The notes beneath the pieces were generated by a model. It did not search any database, had not been told where the DNA came from, and saw nothing but the letters and a program-made list of their open reading frames with translations. From Allacma fusca (lineage: Eukaryota; Arthropoda; Collembola; Symphypleona; Sminthuridae): 64,000 nt of DNA. This document shows, in pieces, positions 18,976 through 31,141 of this stretch. Positions within the stretch are counted from its first letter, which is position 1. Each line of letters begins with the position of its first letter. Both the position numbers and the translations under genes were made by a program. The DNA lies in assembly GCA_947179485.1 (NCBI GenBank), contig OX359250.1:47527450-47591449 (forward strand), in the 5' to 3' direction.

Positions 18976-21900
18976 TCTGATCGGAATGGTTTTTGAACGG
19001 GACAATTTCGGGGATTAAATTGTCCCGGTGTTATTTCGGAACGGAAGCGGGCCCAACATATTTGTTAACTAAATATTATCCCCCGTGTTATTTCAGGACA
19101 ATTATGTCCTCCCGAAGATTTCTGAACCTGACGGAATCTTAGACTCGATGAAATGATTTCCTAACAGAAGAACAAATTGATTTCCCTAATAGAAACTAAT
19201 ATTGGGTTGAAAGGAATGGCAATTAACAATTAAGGAGAAAACAATGTATTTTTTGGTATTATTTTACAAGACAAGAAGTGCCAATTATATTATAAATTAT
19301 TTCTTCTCACTTTTCCTCCAATATCTGCAGAGATGAACATTTGTCATTGTCTCCTTTTCCACAACATTATTATTAAGAGTATTTTTTTCTTACAAACTGC
19401 TGCCAGAAAATCGTCAACAATAATCACAACGGAGCTAATAATATTGTGAGGAAAACCTGTTTTTTTGGATTTAAAAATTTAGATGAATTTTGCGCAGGTT
19501 TTAGGAATGATTTTTTTTTGTATTTTATTTGAACGTTCTTTCTACTTCTGTGTAGTTTTACGCTTTATAGCCCCCTGTTATAGTACTGAAAAACTTCGTC
19601 TACTTAACTCGTGAGGAAAGCTCATTTTCCCCTCGATTTCTAGCGGTTGATCCTTGTCGAACTGGTCGGAACTTGACTGCGTGTTTAGATATTGTTGACT
19701 CATTGTGAGTGAGTAGTGAGTGCTAACAGCTCACAAAGTTTCATTCCGATTCAACTTTAAATCCCGTTTCCTTGCAAGAAAAATTTTTGCTTCAAAATTT
19801 TATTGTTGAACACGTTTTCAAATTCTTGTGGGAAAATATCCCAATTATAGTTTCAGCTAGATAGGGTCAACTCACAATCAGCCCACATTCATGTAACCGT
19901 AGGACATAAACACTGACACCTGACCGGCCTCTCCCCAATCAGATTAAATACTAATTTATATTTTTCTGAAACAAGTTTTGTGTGAGAATAAAAAAGTGAA
20001 CATTTCTGTCACCACGCCACGTGTACACGTAAGCGTCATTTGGTGACGTGAAAATTTTCACTCAGTTTTCTTTTCCCCAAAGTTGAAACATTTTCAACTT
20101 TTCGGAAAGTAAAAATGGAATTAAATCGTGAAACTGTAAAGTGAGTGGAATATAAATTACGGTTATGTCTCGAATATTGATTAGAATTAAATATTTAATT
20201 TACTAAATATTGAACGATGCCTTAATTTTATTCTTTCAATTTAAATTCACCATTGTGGAAATGGTTTCCTGATTGACTTTATATAGTTATCTTGGAGAAA
20301 AATTTCGTAAAAATTATGACCCGATTACTCGTGCACAATGACGCAGACTACAAATGCTATTCTATTCTGACAGAATGCTGACTATTGTGTCATTAAAATT
20401 TCCGGAAAAATAAAGTGAAATGAAAAGGAAATGAAATATCTACTGGACTATAAATAAGGCATAAGGATTAAATGTAGTAAAGTAATGAAATTAGTATATC
20501 TTTGACTTTCGTACCACTGTCAAAGTGCCTAAGATTCCACGCCAGTTATTAATTTTTGGGAGTTCCCCAAAGTACCGTTGTACAGCAGGGGACGCAAAAC
20601 GTTTTCGAGCAATATGTTACTACAACCATACAAAAATGATTCTGACAAGTTAAATACTTTAATTAATATGTCCCAAGATTTGAAGCCTGGATTATCCTAT
20701 CACAGGCCAACACAACATTTATTGACATTCAAAACTTTGTATGAAAATGGTTTTAAATACATTTTCTGACACCGAATGGAAGTGCCGCTTACTGCCGGAA
20801 AATCCTTAAAGAATATATTTTAGGGAAGTTTTTTATCTCCGTTATTCAACATTTTCAGAAGCCATCAGCGATGCGTGAAATGTTGTAGAGCAAGTGAAGT
20901 TCGGTTGTTGATAGCGGTTCTAATTTGTTTCGATTTTTGACAATTTGTAGTTAAAATTATGAAAAAGTCAACTTCGTACTATAAATTTGAGGTACACCCT
21001 CAAAATAGTTTTCCCAATATTGTACACCAGAATTTGTTTTGGACGAACTTCCACAATGTTAACTTTGAAACTTACCACATAGGCTAAGATTACCCTCAAC
21101 TATCAAGAGTTGAAGAAACCAAGACATTCCAAGGAAAGCATTGCTAGCATGAGTCATACAAGGACACGGACCCTGAAAAAATTAAATGTCTCTAGAAAAT
21201 TCAGTCACAATTTCATTTTTGGCCTGAAAAACAACTAATGCCTTTAATGACCACTATTAAATTAAAGTTACTTTAATTTACTTTTGTCAGCGATGCTCTT
21301 CAGACAGCTTTAGAGCTCCAAATTTCACACCGGAATTTGTATAGAAAATATACAAGTATAGAAAATTAAAACCAGCTTTTAACAGGTTGAATTCAAAAGT
21401 AAAATCCTTTTTTCAAGCCTAGGTTCGGAGACTGAATTTTCATTCGTAGTCAAATTAAACAGATGGTAATTAATTTTTGCCGTGAATCTTCTTATTTTAA
21501 AATTAAATGTTCAAACGTGATTGCTTTGAGAATTTTATTTTCAAATTTTGATTTAAATATCACTTATTTAGTTTTTCAATTTGACTGGGATAATAGTTAA
21601 ATCATCAGATAATAGTAAACATATAGGCATTAATAATACTTATATTTGATTTTGAGCTACATTGCTAGTGGACTTGATAAGAAAATGTTCAATTCAAATA
21701 TTATTTTACAATCATAATTGGGATTTCCAATTAAGGTTTCATTATTTTTTTAAGTTTTAATCCCCGTAAAAGCTTCCGCCAATTCACCTTGTTTTAAGAT
21801 AAGCATGTTCCAGCATGTGGAATTGGAAACACAATGGTACACCTTTCAGTGATTATGGTCATTGGTAATAGAGATAAAGAATTAAATGAAATTTTGTTTT

Positions 21901-22944
21901 GAATGGCTTCCACGCCAGTTATTTATTTCATTTAAGGATGGACAGCGTATTGTGGTAAGATAATTGTTGAATCCATTTGTTAGCTTAATCTCTCGTATAT
22001 GTACATATGAACAAATTCTAGATTTTCACAACATATTTAAAAAATGAATGTGCGTAAATATTGGAAAGCCCCTTATCCTACCAAAGTGGGCAAATGTATT
22101 AAAAAATGAGTTGTAAATACTAGAGAATAATTATTCTTTTCCAATTCTGACATAGAATGGAAATCCAGGTTTCCGATCAAAAACTCTTTAGAAATTCTAG
22201 TTCGGTCCCTTTATATTTCCCATTCAAAATATTCAAAAGTCTTTCAAGTTACCTGGATTTTTGAAGGAAAGTAATTAGAACTTTCTAGAATTTTAAAAAT
22301 TGGAAGTGGAATTTTATTGACAAATCTAACCTTGTGAGCTTCCTCTCTCGACTAAATCCCATCCTTATGTGAGCTATAGGGAAATGACTACGGTCACCCT
22401 GTAAATTCAAATTTGACAAAATGAATTTTCTAATTAAGTTCCTGCTTGAGGAACTCCTCAAATATAAGGCAATCGTGGTTTAGTATTTGGACTTTACATT
22501 ATAAAATCCAATAAAAATGTAGGAAACAACCAGAAATATCTACATATCTAGAAAAATGTGAAAGTATTTGACAATCATATTGTAAACAGTTCTTTTCCAA
22601 CGTAGAATGGGAAGCCCGTTTCTTTTCAAAATAATTTTTAGTGATTTTTATGGGGGCCTGTTCCTCTACAGAGGGTTCTGTTCCTTTTATATTCCGAAGC
22701 CTTTGATGTCACTTGGATTTTTGAAGGAAATGTTAAGTTCGTTTTTTCTACAGTTATGTTTAGATTTCAGTGAGTTTCTACTTCCTACTTACCCCCAAAA
22801 ACTCCCCCTCCACATTTTTTTACACGAGGATGGTTCTTTGGAAACCCGTTCTAATTGGATTACAATTTAGGACATTTTTTTCCGAATGAAATTGGATATA
22901 ATGAAATTTCGCACTTCTCTCAAGTATACCTTCAGAGCCGAGTA
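18976..22944. other. Repetitive background, no gene seen
   Basis: About 4 kb. At 19000-19140 there are GGGACAATT/AATTGTCCC words in both orientations that look like the arm of another low-complexity element, bounds unclear. CCACGCCAGTTATT landmarks occur at about 20538 and 21911, and a GGTCACCCTGTAAATTCAAA landmark at 22393. Short ORFs such as 20578-20769 are unsupported. Confidence 0.5.
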
Positions 22945-24885
22945 TTGTAAATAGCAAGGGAAGTCGGGAACAATTACCAGACTGAGCCATAGGACAAGGT
23001 TCCGGAAAGAATTAAATTATTATATATTGTACTTATGTACAGGAGCTGCTAGAAGTAACTGCTCGAATTGTCCTCCAAAATAATTCTTTTTTAAAAATTC
23101 TGTAACAACGTTTCTGTTTATTTTGTGCAGATTGAATTTCAAAGGGTTTCTTTTCAGGAACCCTTGTTACCTTAAAATAATACCTACACATATGTACATA
23201 TATACAATTATAGTAATGGACGAGTGCTAATAGGTCATCATGAAATTATTTGGGGTTTGACGCCACTCTAGCTATTTACAACCGCAATTAGAGTCTGTAG
23301 AGAATGGTTTCAATTGCGCATAATTTTATAATGTCATCATTTATTTAAAATAATAATAATTATTATTATTCGGGAATTTGTTAGGGCAAGTCGACTGAAA
23401 ATGCCCCTGAAAATGTTTTGCCCGCCTAACTGAAAATTCCTGGCCACGTTCCCGGTTTTGGTACCGGATGAGCTTTCGAAAATCCCTTTTTCTTGGGGGA
23501 TTTTTAGCAAAATTGAACATTTTGGATATTTTCGAGGTTCAAATTCCTGTTGATATTGAAAAACAGTTTTCTCCGCTCCAATATTGAATCAATAGTTTAG
23601 ATTCCGAATATTCATCTAACTGTAAATTATGGGAGTGCAACGAGAGAAAAGTCATAAATGTGAATGTCTGGGGATTTACTTCTTCGTTCATATTAATTGC
23701 AGAAACAATGGCAGAAAAATCAATTTAATTTCAATCACATATAGTGATATCATTTTTAATAATTCGAAATCTATTTTGTACGCAAGAATTCTACTTTTAA
23801 TGTATTTCTCAGCAACTGTATCCCAGTCACTCGAAATGTATAGGATCCTACATGTAAACTCTATAGGATAAAAGTATCAGATCTGCGGACGATATCTCAA
23901 ACGATTTTCTTACAGGATCCTATACTATCCCATAGTTACTAGTCCCAACCTCGCATGGGATTTTCTCTAGTTGTCCTATAGTTGAAAATTTATTATTATC
24001 TTATGCGCTTCTCTACTTCTACTCCATTTTCCTCCAAAATTAAAACTACATAACCATCTTTACTACAGTTAGCTTAATTTTTAGACAATTATTGTAAATA
24101 TTCTAAATATTTACAATTATTGTCTAAATAATTAAGCTAACTGCCATTAACGTTTTCATACATATATATACATCTCCTCAAATTGTCAATAGTAATACAC
24201 CCTACACTGCAGTTCTATGTGGAAATAACATGTAACACTACAAAATAAAATTGCAGCCACAAGTAAATAATTTCACGTAGAAATTGGAAAAAAGAACAAT
24301 AACAATCACACACTGGTTATATTTTCCGCTTGTCTTACTATTACTAATTGTAAGTAAAAATTAAAACAATCTAAAGAACAGGTAAGTCGATTTGGTGTTC
24401 ATCACAACCAAAGAACATGTGAGTGACAACTGCTGTTGATTAAGTATGGCGAATTTGGCGGTTATAATATATGTCTTGTACAAACGATGAGGAGCGCAGA
24501 ATCCTTGTCTAAGCAAGTACAGGATTTTTTTTAAAATGTCCTATGGTACCCGAAACCATAGGATTTTTCTGAAAATTTCCTATAGTACTCGAACTTGCAG
24601 GATATGCGGCACCCAACTTATAGGATTTCTTTAAAAACTTCCTATGGTACCCCCAGCTTATAGGATTTTTCTGAAAACTTCCTATGGTACCCTGTCTTAT
24701 AAGAATCGCGTGCCAGTTTCTGACGAGCTGAATGATTTCTAAAAGATCCTATATGGCTTGTGGGATTTCTGGTACATTTTCTCATAGAACTTGCATCCTA
24801 TAGGAATCCCATATAGTTTGGAGTGACTGGGTAAACAACAGACTTGAGCAGACATCCTTCTTTTCCGCATTGTTTTTCTTTTTGC
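22945..24885. repeat. Copy 2 of the long diverged duplication
   Basis: Direct-orientation partner of 6090-7025 (see there), interrupted by the inserted element at 23821-24831. Beyond the insertion the match resumes with ACTTGAGCAGAcATcCTTCT against the same string in copy 1. Confidence 0.8.
23821..24831. mobile_element. TA-flanked inverted-repeat element with CTATAGGAT arrays
   Basis: About 1 kb with inverted ends CCCAGTCACTC and GAGTGACTGGG, flanked by TA at 23819-23820 and 24832-24833. The paralogous empty site at about 6971 reads CAACTGTAAGCAACA with a single TA, which supports a 2-bp TA duplication of the Tc1/mariner kind; one extra T lies at the left end. Both sides carry inverted copies of TCCTATAGG-type words and of TTCCTATGGTACC. 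No transposase is visible. Confidence 0.75.
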
Positions 24886-25113
24886 TCTTGAAACACCAAC
24901 CGTCCACAGAAACTTCTTCGCTTTCACTTCTGGAGCCAAATCTCATTCTGTACTCTTACAACAATAAAACCCAATAACAGTGTATCCAATTAGATCCCAT
25001 GTCTACACTTTTGCTGTAAAAAATTGGATTTAAGAGATAGAGAGTGCCATCAAATTTGTTTTAACTGTATAAGCTTCCACGCCAGTTATTAATGTCTGCC
25101 AGTTTGGGTGTAA
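24886..25113. other. Background with ACGCC landmark
   Basis: Short stretch ending in the landmark TTCCACGCCAGTTATTAA, directly beside the MITE at 25114. No gene. Confidence 0.4.
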
Positions 25114-25336
25114 GGGTGTACTCACATAAAACATATTCCTTCCGTAACCGTAAATATTTTTGTCCGCATGACGGAAGGAACTAAACGGAAACACCATTCC
25201 AACCACTTACGAACAGACTCTAACATTCACACTTACGTAAATAATTACGTACGGTCTGAACTTATGTGAGAGGTCCCTCCGTAACGGAGAAAAATTTTAC
25301 GGGTACGGACAAAACATGCTTTATGTGAGTACACCC
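25114..25336. mobile_element. Short MITE, TAA target sites, copy 1
   Basis: 223 bp, almost entirely a palindrome: ends GGGTGTACTCACATAAA and its inverse, flanked by TAA on both sides. A second copy at 52855-53078 is in the opposite orientation with the same TAA flanks. The 3-bp TAA duplication suits PIF/Harbinger-type transposition. Non-coding. Confidence 0.85.
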
Positions 25337-25753
25337 TAAGTAACGATTTCAGTGTAAAGATTTAACCTGTTTTCACAGTCGTAGTAAGTTATGAAAAGTC
25401 GAATACTTTAACTAATGTGTATACAAATCGAATATGTTACATGAATTTCCCCACCCGACCCCTCACCAGACTTGCTTCATTTAAATATTTTCGTAATTTT
25501 AATTGAAAATTGTGGGTGGATCAGTGTTCACAGTTGTAGCGTAAACTGCATTTTAATCAAATAAATTTAAAATTGATTAAGTGACAAAGGACGTCTCGAG
25601 AAAAATATTTTGGAATGAAGTGCTCTTTTTAATACTCCAAAGATTTCTTTTCAAAGCTTGAATTTTTGTATTCATATTTTTTACGGATAGAGTCAAAGAT
25701 TCAAAATAAAGTTTGGAAACCGGATTTTCATTCGTAGTCAAATTAATTAGTAG

Positions 25754-26675
25754 CAGAGCTGCGGTCAAGTTCATGTTAAAACTTGTCATGTTCATGTCAA
25801 GGTCAAGTTCATGTCAAGTTCGGTTTGACGATTATTTTAACTTGACCATGAAGCATCATGTTCGAGTTTACGTCAAATTTTCACTTGACGTTCAAGTCCG
25901 AATCATGTTCAAGTTCAAGTCTTCATCATCAAACTTGACAACATTGTCATGTTCATGGTCGGATCAGCCAGCTGGAAAAACTTGAACATGAACATGTCAT
26001 TTCAAGTTGATGTTAGAAACGATGAATAAAACGTGATTGCAAGATCTCCTTTATTTACAGCTTGTACCTGATTTAAAATTTCAACGGTTTGCAAATAGGA
26101 GCATCTACAATACATGCACGCATGTGTAAAAAAACTCAACGTGCTTATTTCCATCAACCGCATGGTAAAGTAAAGTCATCTCATAAAGCTGAAATACAGT
26201 AAATAAAATCAATAGCTAATAAAACTAAGTTAATTAAAAGTGGTCCACATTAATGCTGACTGAAAGTGTCCGGTGGTCAAAGTTTCAGAGAAAACCTTTG
26301 AGGAATGTTGATTAAAATATTATGGTTACTAATATTGTCTATTGTATTTTAAGCTGACATAACAATGCATTCCAAAAGGTTACAATGTTGAGTCCTTACT
26401 TAATTTATTTTTTACGCGTATAACTTTAAATTCATGGTCATGTTCAAGTTCAAGTGCATGTTCGGGTCAAGTAACGGAGCTAACTTGATCTTCATGTTAG
26501 CACCATGTTCAAGTTCGCTGAAATTAACTTGAACGTATCATACTTTCATGGTCAAGTTACGACGTGAACTTGAAGTACTCAGGTCATGTTCAGATCGTGA
26601 TTTATTTAAAATTGTCATGTTCGAGTCATGTTCATGTTCGAATCGCTATTTGAACCGAACATGAACGCAGCTCTG
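25754..26675. mobile_element. hAT-like element with CATGTTCAAGTTC arrays
   Basis: The ends are CAGAGCTGCGGTCAAG and its partner CATGAACGCAGCTCTG, flanked by exact 8-bp duplications ATTAGTAG (25746-25753, 26676-26683). The subterminal zones are arrays of CATGTTCAAGTTCATG. The 350-bp core has no recognisable coding. The short ORFs here are products of the repeat words. Confidence 0.88.
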
Positions 26676-26683
26676 ATTAGTAG

Positions 26684-27559
26684 GTAATTAATTTTTTAGG
26701 TAATTTTTAACTTCATCGTAATTTGTGTGTAATTAAATTTGTTTATTTTTAAAATAAATGTTTAAGCGTGATTGATTCCATTGAGATTTTGTTTTCAGAT
26801 TATGATTTAAATATCCCCCCTTTAATTTTTAAATTCAACTGGGAAAATATCGAATTAATTTTAGCTAGAAAGTGACAATTACATGAAATCCCGTTGAAAA
26901 ACTGATGCGTTTAAGCCTGTTAAGCAGACGCTGTGCCCCTAAAAATATAGTCTGGACGCCATTTTATATATTATGAATCGAATCACAGGTGTGAAATACG
27001 CAATCAAAACAACTGTTCTTTAAAATTGAATAGCAAGTTTTGAAAACATTATTTATTTATAATCAATCATAGTAGTAATTGGAATACGTGGATATTGCTT
27101 AGAATCACTTTTATTATGCCAAGCTTTCAAACGCGAACAGTGATCTTCTTCTGGGACTAGGTATTTCTAATTTAATTTAATTAATTAAAATTAAATTAAA
27201 TCTAAATATTCAACATTTTAGGACAAATTAAAGAAGGTCTTATGATTGTAAAAAATAAAGATTGTTCTAGAATATCTTACAGATTATTCCCCCAAACAAC
27301 TTTTAAAATGTCATTTTTTGAATTGAAACTTTTAGCTCGTATCCGGAGTTATATATACGTAACAGTTAAATCATCTGCAATGTATACAAGAAGACGGGTG
27401 GAGCGTTAAAAATTGGAAAATAGGTCTTCGTAAGATAAAATACATAATGGTGTAATTATCAGGCATATTAAAAAAATCTGCGTAACCTTTTCTACAAAAA
27501 TCTAATTTCAATTGTAGTCTTAGTACCCCTGGGGTATGCCGATTTGGACATTCATTCGC
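26684..27559. other. Background plus a Penelope 3'-end fragment
   Basis: AT-rich, no gene. 27065-27170 is a degenerate copy of the Penelope-like 3' end (listed separately). Confidence 0.4.
27065..27170 (-). mobile_element. Penelope-like 3'-end fragment
   Basis: Shares TTGGAATACGTGGATATTGC and TTAGAATCA...GCCAAGCTTTC with 50268-50311, in the same orientation. The ribozyme-like core has decayed (AGAAGAAGAT in place of CTGAAGAT). No coding part remains. Confidence 0.7.
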
Positions 27560-27978
27560 TCAGGTTGAGAAAGACATGATAAACATATTGGGCAAGGAAA
27601 ATTCATTCAAGGGTGAACGTGAAGCAGAATCGTTGAACAAAACATAACAAGTATTACAATTTGGGAGTCGATTCAAAAATCTCGAAATTTTGGAGGAAAT
27701 GCGTTCGAATTTGCCTTGGCGAGTATTTTTATCCAGATGAACAAAGTAAATATTGCAGTAGAAGTTAGCATGAAGACCATCATCCTGAAAAAATGTCCCT
27801 CTCAGGATGATTCGTATCGTACGTGCTGTAAAGTTGTCCCTAAACGCAGCTTTATATATTTTCCTTGAAATTCTCGCCAAAATCTGGGATAATTGAAGTT
27901 CATTGGTTAAAATTGGAAAAAATACGTATAAAGTTTGTATTCCAGCATTTCCTACAGACAATTTTCCAGTAATAGCCC
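27560..27978 (-). CDS. Unidentified ORF, possible orphan exon
   Basis: An open frame of about 135-139 codons whose composition looks more protein-like than its surroundings (e.g. LARISRKIYKAAFRDN, GTFFQDDGLHANFYC). There is no ATG at the left; the frame runs back to a possible 3' splice site (sense CTCAG at about 27980), so it would be an internal exon. It ends in a stop with no clear donor. The helix-strand pattern and length vaguely recall a SEA domain, but I do not claim it. It could be a relic of a host gene or a chance ORF. Confidence 0.25.
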
Positions 27979-28823
27979 TGAGTTAAATGCTTATTAACTA
28001 AAAAATAATGTGAAGATATTACCCAAGTAAAATAATAATAATTGTAGCATATCTACGTTAATTGTAATTAAAAAATAATATGCTCCAATAAATTCATTAC
28101 TGCAATCGATTAGGCATGATCCTTGGTCCCATTTAAATCAGTGCACGACTATTTGTGTTCCGTGAAAATTGAGGTAGATAGAAGAATTGAGGTAGATTGA
28201 AATGAACTATTTTTAAAACGAATTGAAAGCTTCCATGCCGTTTATTTATTTTTTCTCTATAGTCGTTGCTTGTTATCACTAGATGCGGAAAAGGCTTTCA
28301 TATCGACCGAACACACAGAAAATATAGAAAGTCACAACCAGCGTTCGTCATGTAGACATGGCGAATGCTTTCTTGTTCTTTAGTGTTAACAATTTTGTTT
28401 GTAGCAAAATATAACTGGAATTTCCTGTAGTACTTAAGTTTGCATTAATCATACAGAATGTGCAATTACAGGAATTACACTTGACCTCGGATTGACCCTT
28501 CATTATTGGTGTATTGCCGTGACATTGTTATTTGGAACAAAATGTGACATTCCAGATTTTATAGAAAATATAGTGGTGAACGATCGTACTGTAAGGTTTT
28601 AAAGCTGCAATTTTCTGGCAAAGATATCACATTTACTGAACAAGTATTTATTGGCGGATAAAAATTAAAGGTATACTTAACTGTTTTAGAAAGAGGTCAG
28701 TTCCTTTCCGACTTGGAAATTCAGTTTCCTTTCAAAATTTTTTGTAGGGATTTTTCTGGTTCTATCATTTGACAATATTTATTTCAAATTGAAAGTATTC
28801 CAAAGCCATGGGTAGTCTGAGGT
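27979..28823. other. Background, no gene seen
   Basis: AT-rich. ACGCC-like landmark as TTCCATGCCGTTTATTTATT at about 28230. Nothing else. Confidence 0.4.
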
Positions 28824-29317
28824 AGTGTTTCTGTTCGGTATCGGGAATTCCCGAGGTTCCGGTTCGGTTTCGGTTCCGGTACGGTTTCGGGTCAACGTTT
28901 TAAAGAACCGTTACATTTCGGTCCGGTTTCGGGTCATCGGTTTATGAACCGTCAAATTTCGGTCCGGTTTCGGGTACAAAAATCAAAACCGAAAGTTGTC
29001 GGGAATGGTTTGTTAAAGCTGCCGTTTTGGATGAAAACGCGAAACTTGCATTTGATCAGCATTTGTCAACTATCATTTGAAAAGGCGACACAATTTTGGC
29101 TTGCATAAAAATGAATCATATACATTTTCTGTCTGTTCGGAAAGGAACCGGAACCGGTTCGGGAACCGCTTTTATTTTCCGGATCGGTTCCGGGAAGCCA
29201 AAAATGTCCCGGACTCGAAAATATCGGTTCCGGTTTTGGGAACAGAATTTTGATTTTTTTCGGTTCGGGAAAACGAGTCGGGTCGAGTCCATGTTTTGGT
29301 ACCGTTCAGAAACACTA
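28824..29317. mobile_element. Compact hAT-like element, CGGTTCCGG arrays
   Basis: 494 bp. Perfect ends TAGTGTTTCTG and CAGAAACACTA, with exact 8-bp duplications GTCTGAGG (28816-28823, 29318-29325). The body is almost all GGTTTCGG / GGTTCCGG / GGGAACCG words in both orientations. The ORF at 29096-29323 is a translation of this repeat. Confidence 0.88.
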
Positions 29318-29325
29318 GTCTGAGG

Positions 29326-30946
29326 CTTATTTTCTGAAAAATAAAATGTTTCTAACGGATTCAGTAGAAATTCATTTTTGGGTTGTTCTGATGTAGATAT
29401 TAGGGGACGTTTTTGTAAGACAAATTAGAACCTGCGACATTCTTTTTTTGAAGCTAAATTTCGAAATTATTAAAATAATGCAAATTTTTATCCAACGCCC
29501 AAGGATGCCACAGCACGCGCTGTTACATTATAATCACAAGTTACAATAAATTGTGTATGTGATCCCGATATAGTGCAAAATAGCTGAGGGTAATGTTTTC
29601 TAATTTCCAGACGTTGTCTCTACAAATATTTCAAACAAATACGAAGTTTTGACAAGCAGCAGCCGGAATTGAATTTTCTACAAACTGGGTGAGTCATACA
29701 TTTTTTCGAGTCAAGTAGAAAATTATTCTTCAAAGTGAACTTCAGTTTCAGAATTTTAAATACAATTTACTGGTTAATTTTTAGTAACATTTTAAGTACA
29801 TAAAAGCGGAAATTATTCCTTAAAATCCAATCAAAATTCTTAAAGCCAGAAATCAAGTGAGGAAAAATACAGTATTGAATGTGTTTTTTAAACTGCGGCC
29901 TTACGTCGCTTTAAATAATTTTTATTCCAGCCCAAATGCAAATTGCATAGGAGTGAGCAAAATCGTTTAAATTGTATATGTATCGGATAAATAAAAACAA
30001 TTATTTAAAATTTCCCAAGTTTGGCCTGTCGTTTGTTTGACAAATGCATTTATCGAAATATGTCTTACCACACTCATCAAAATTCAAGAGTAAATGAGCA
30101 AGTTCCAGGAAAATATAGTAAATAAAATATGCCCTTGTGATTTCACAATTGGAAAGCACTCCGTGAGTATTAGCGGGTAACAAATAAAATAGATTGTATC
30201 AACATTTCTAATGTATTCTGAATGTCGAATCTGATCATGACAACACCTTGGGAATTCCATAAAAATCATTGTTTACCATAATCTGGAAAAACGAAATTTG
30301 ATTGTTTTCCAATAAAAACCCCGATTCTATTTCAAATACTATGGGCTCATAGATGTGTCCATATACCATTTAATGATTTCACACGTACACCCCCAGCTAT
30401 CGAGTATTGTAGAGACCATGGGAACTCAGAACCAATTACATATATACTAGAATGGATCCAAAAACACGGATCGTGAAAGAATTACGTTTCTCTACAAACA
30501 TCCCGGCCCAATTTTACTTTTCAGTTGATCCGAGTCCATGTATTTGTAGTTTGTTGGCAGCCGGAACAGTTGCTTCAAATTGTAGGTTATCCTTGTTTTA
30601 AAAAAAATGCAAAAAAATGTTAATACCCAAAGCCATTCCACCCAGTCATATCTGATACATTAGTAGTGTTAAAATCAATTAACAAATTTGTAGTAACAGT
30701 TCAATCAGAAAATAGTTTTCGTCTCCCTATTTTCCTGGATTATTCTTTCCTATGGTTAGTTTGGGATTCTGAAAATAATAATTGTTAACACACAACTCAT
30801 TTTTCAATAAACTGATTACTTTGGTAAGATAATGAAGCTTTCAAATCATTACACACAATTATTTGTTACAAATGACCTAAAAAATCCAAAATTATGTAAG
30901 TTCCTATTTTCGTACACAAATCAAACCCTCAGTTGCGCACAATTTT
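29326..30946. other. Repetitive background, no gene seen
   Basis: No supportable gene. A TTACGTCGCTTTAAATAATT landmark lies at about 29902. 30380-30730 is a diverged copy of 560-900. Confidence 0.45.
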
Positions 30947-31141
30947 TAGGGGCGAAGCGAAGCGAGATCCCTATTGCGAAGGTCACATGTATAAACCATT
31001 GTTTCCTTTTCCCTCTGTTAACATCTTTGCCCAGTACATATAAATGTGACCTGTACGGGGGAAATTAAATACACGTTTCCTTGTATACACCACATTACTG
31101 TTAATAACCCTTGTTGCAACTCCGCCGGGCTTCGCCCCCTG
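30947..31141. mobile_element. Short inverted-repeat element, GGGGCGAAGC ends
   Basis: The left end TAGGGGCGAAGCGAAGC and the right end GGGCTTCGCCCCCTG are imperfect inverses. No matching target duplication found (left flank ACAATTTT, right flank GTGACTTA). It is strikingly GC-rich at the ends compared with its surroundings. Probably a MITE whose edges I cannot fix. Confidence 0.45.

Noticed and set aside
18976-19140. Possible second LTR or element end next to the Gypsy-type element
   Set aside because: GGGACAATT words in both orientations, but no terminal repeat or duplication; left only as background.
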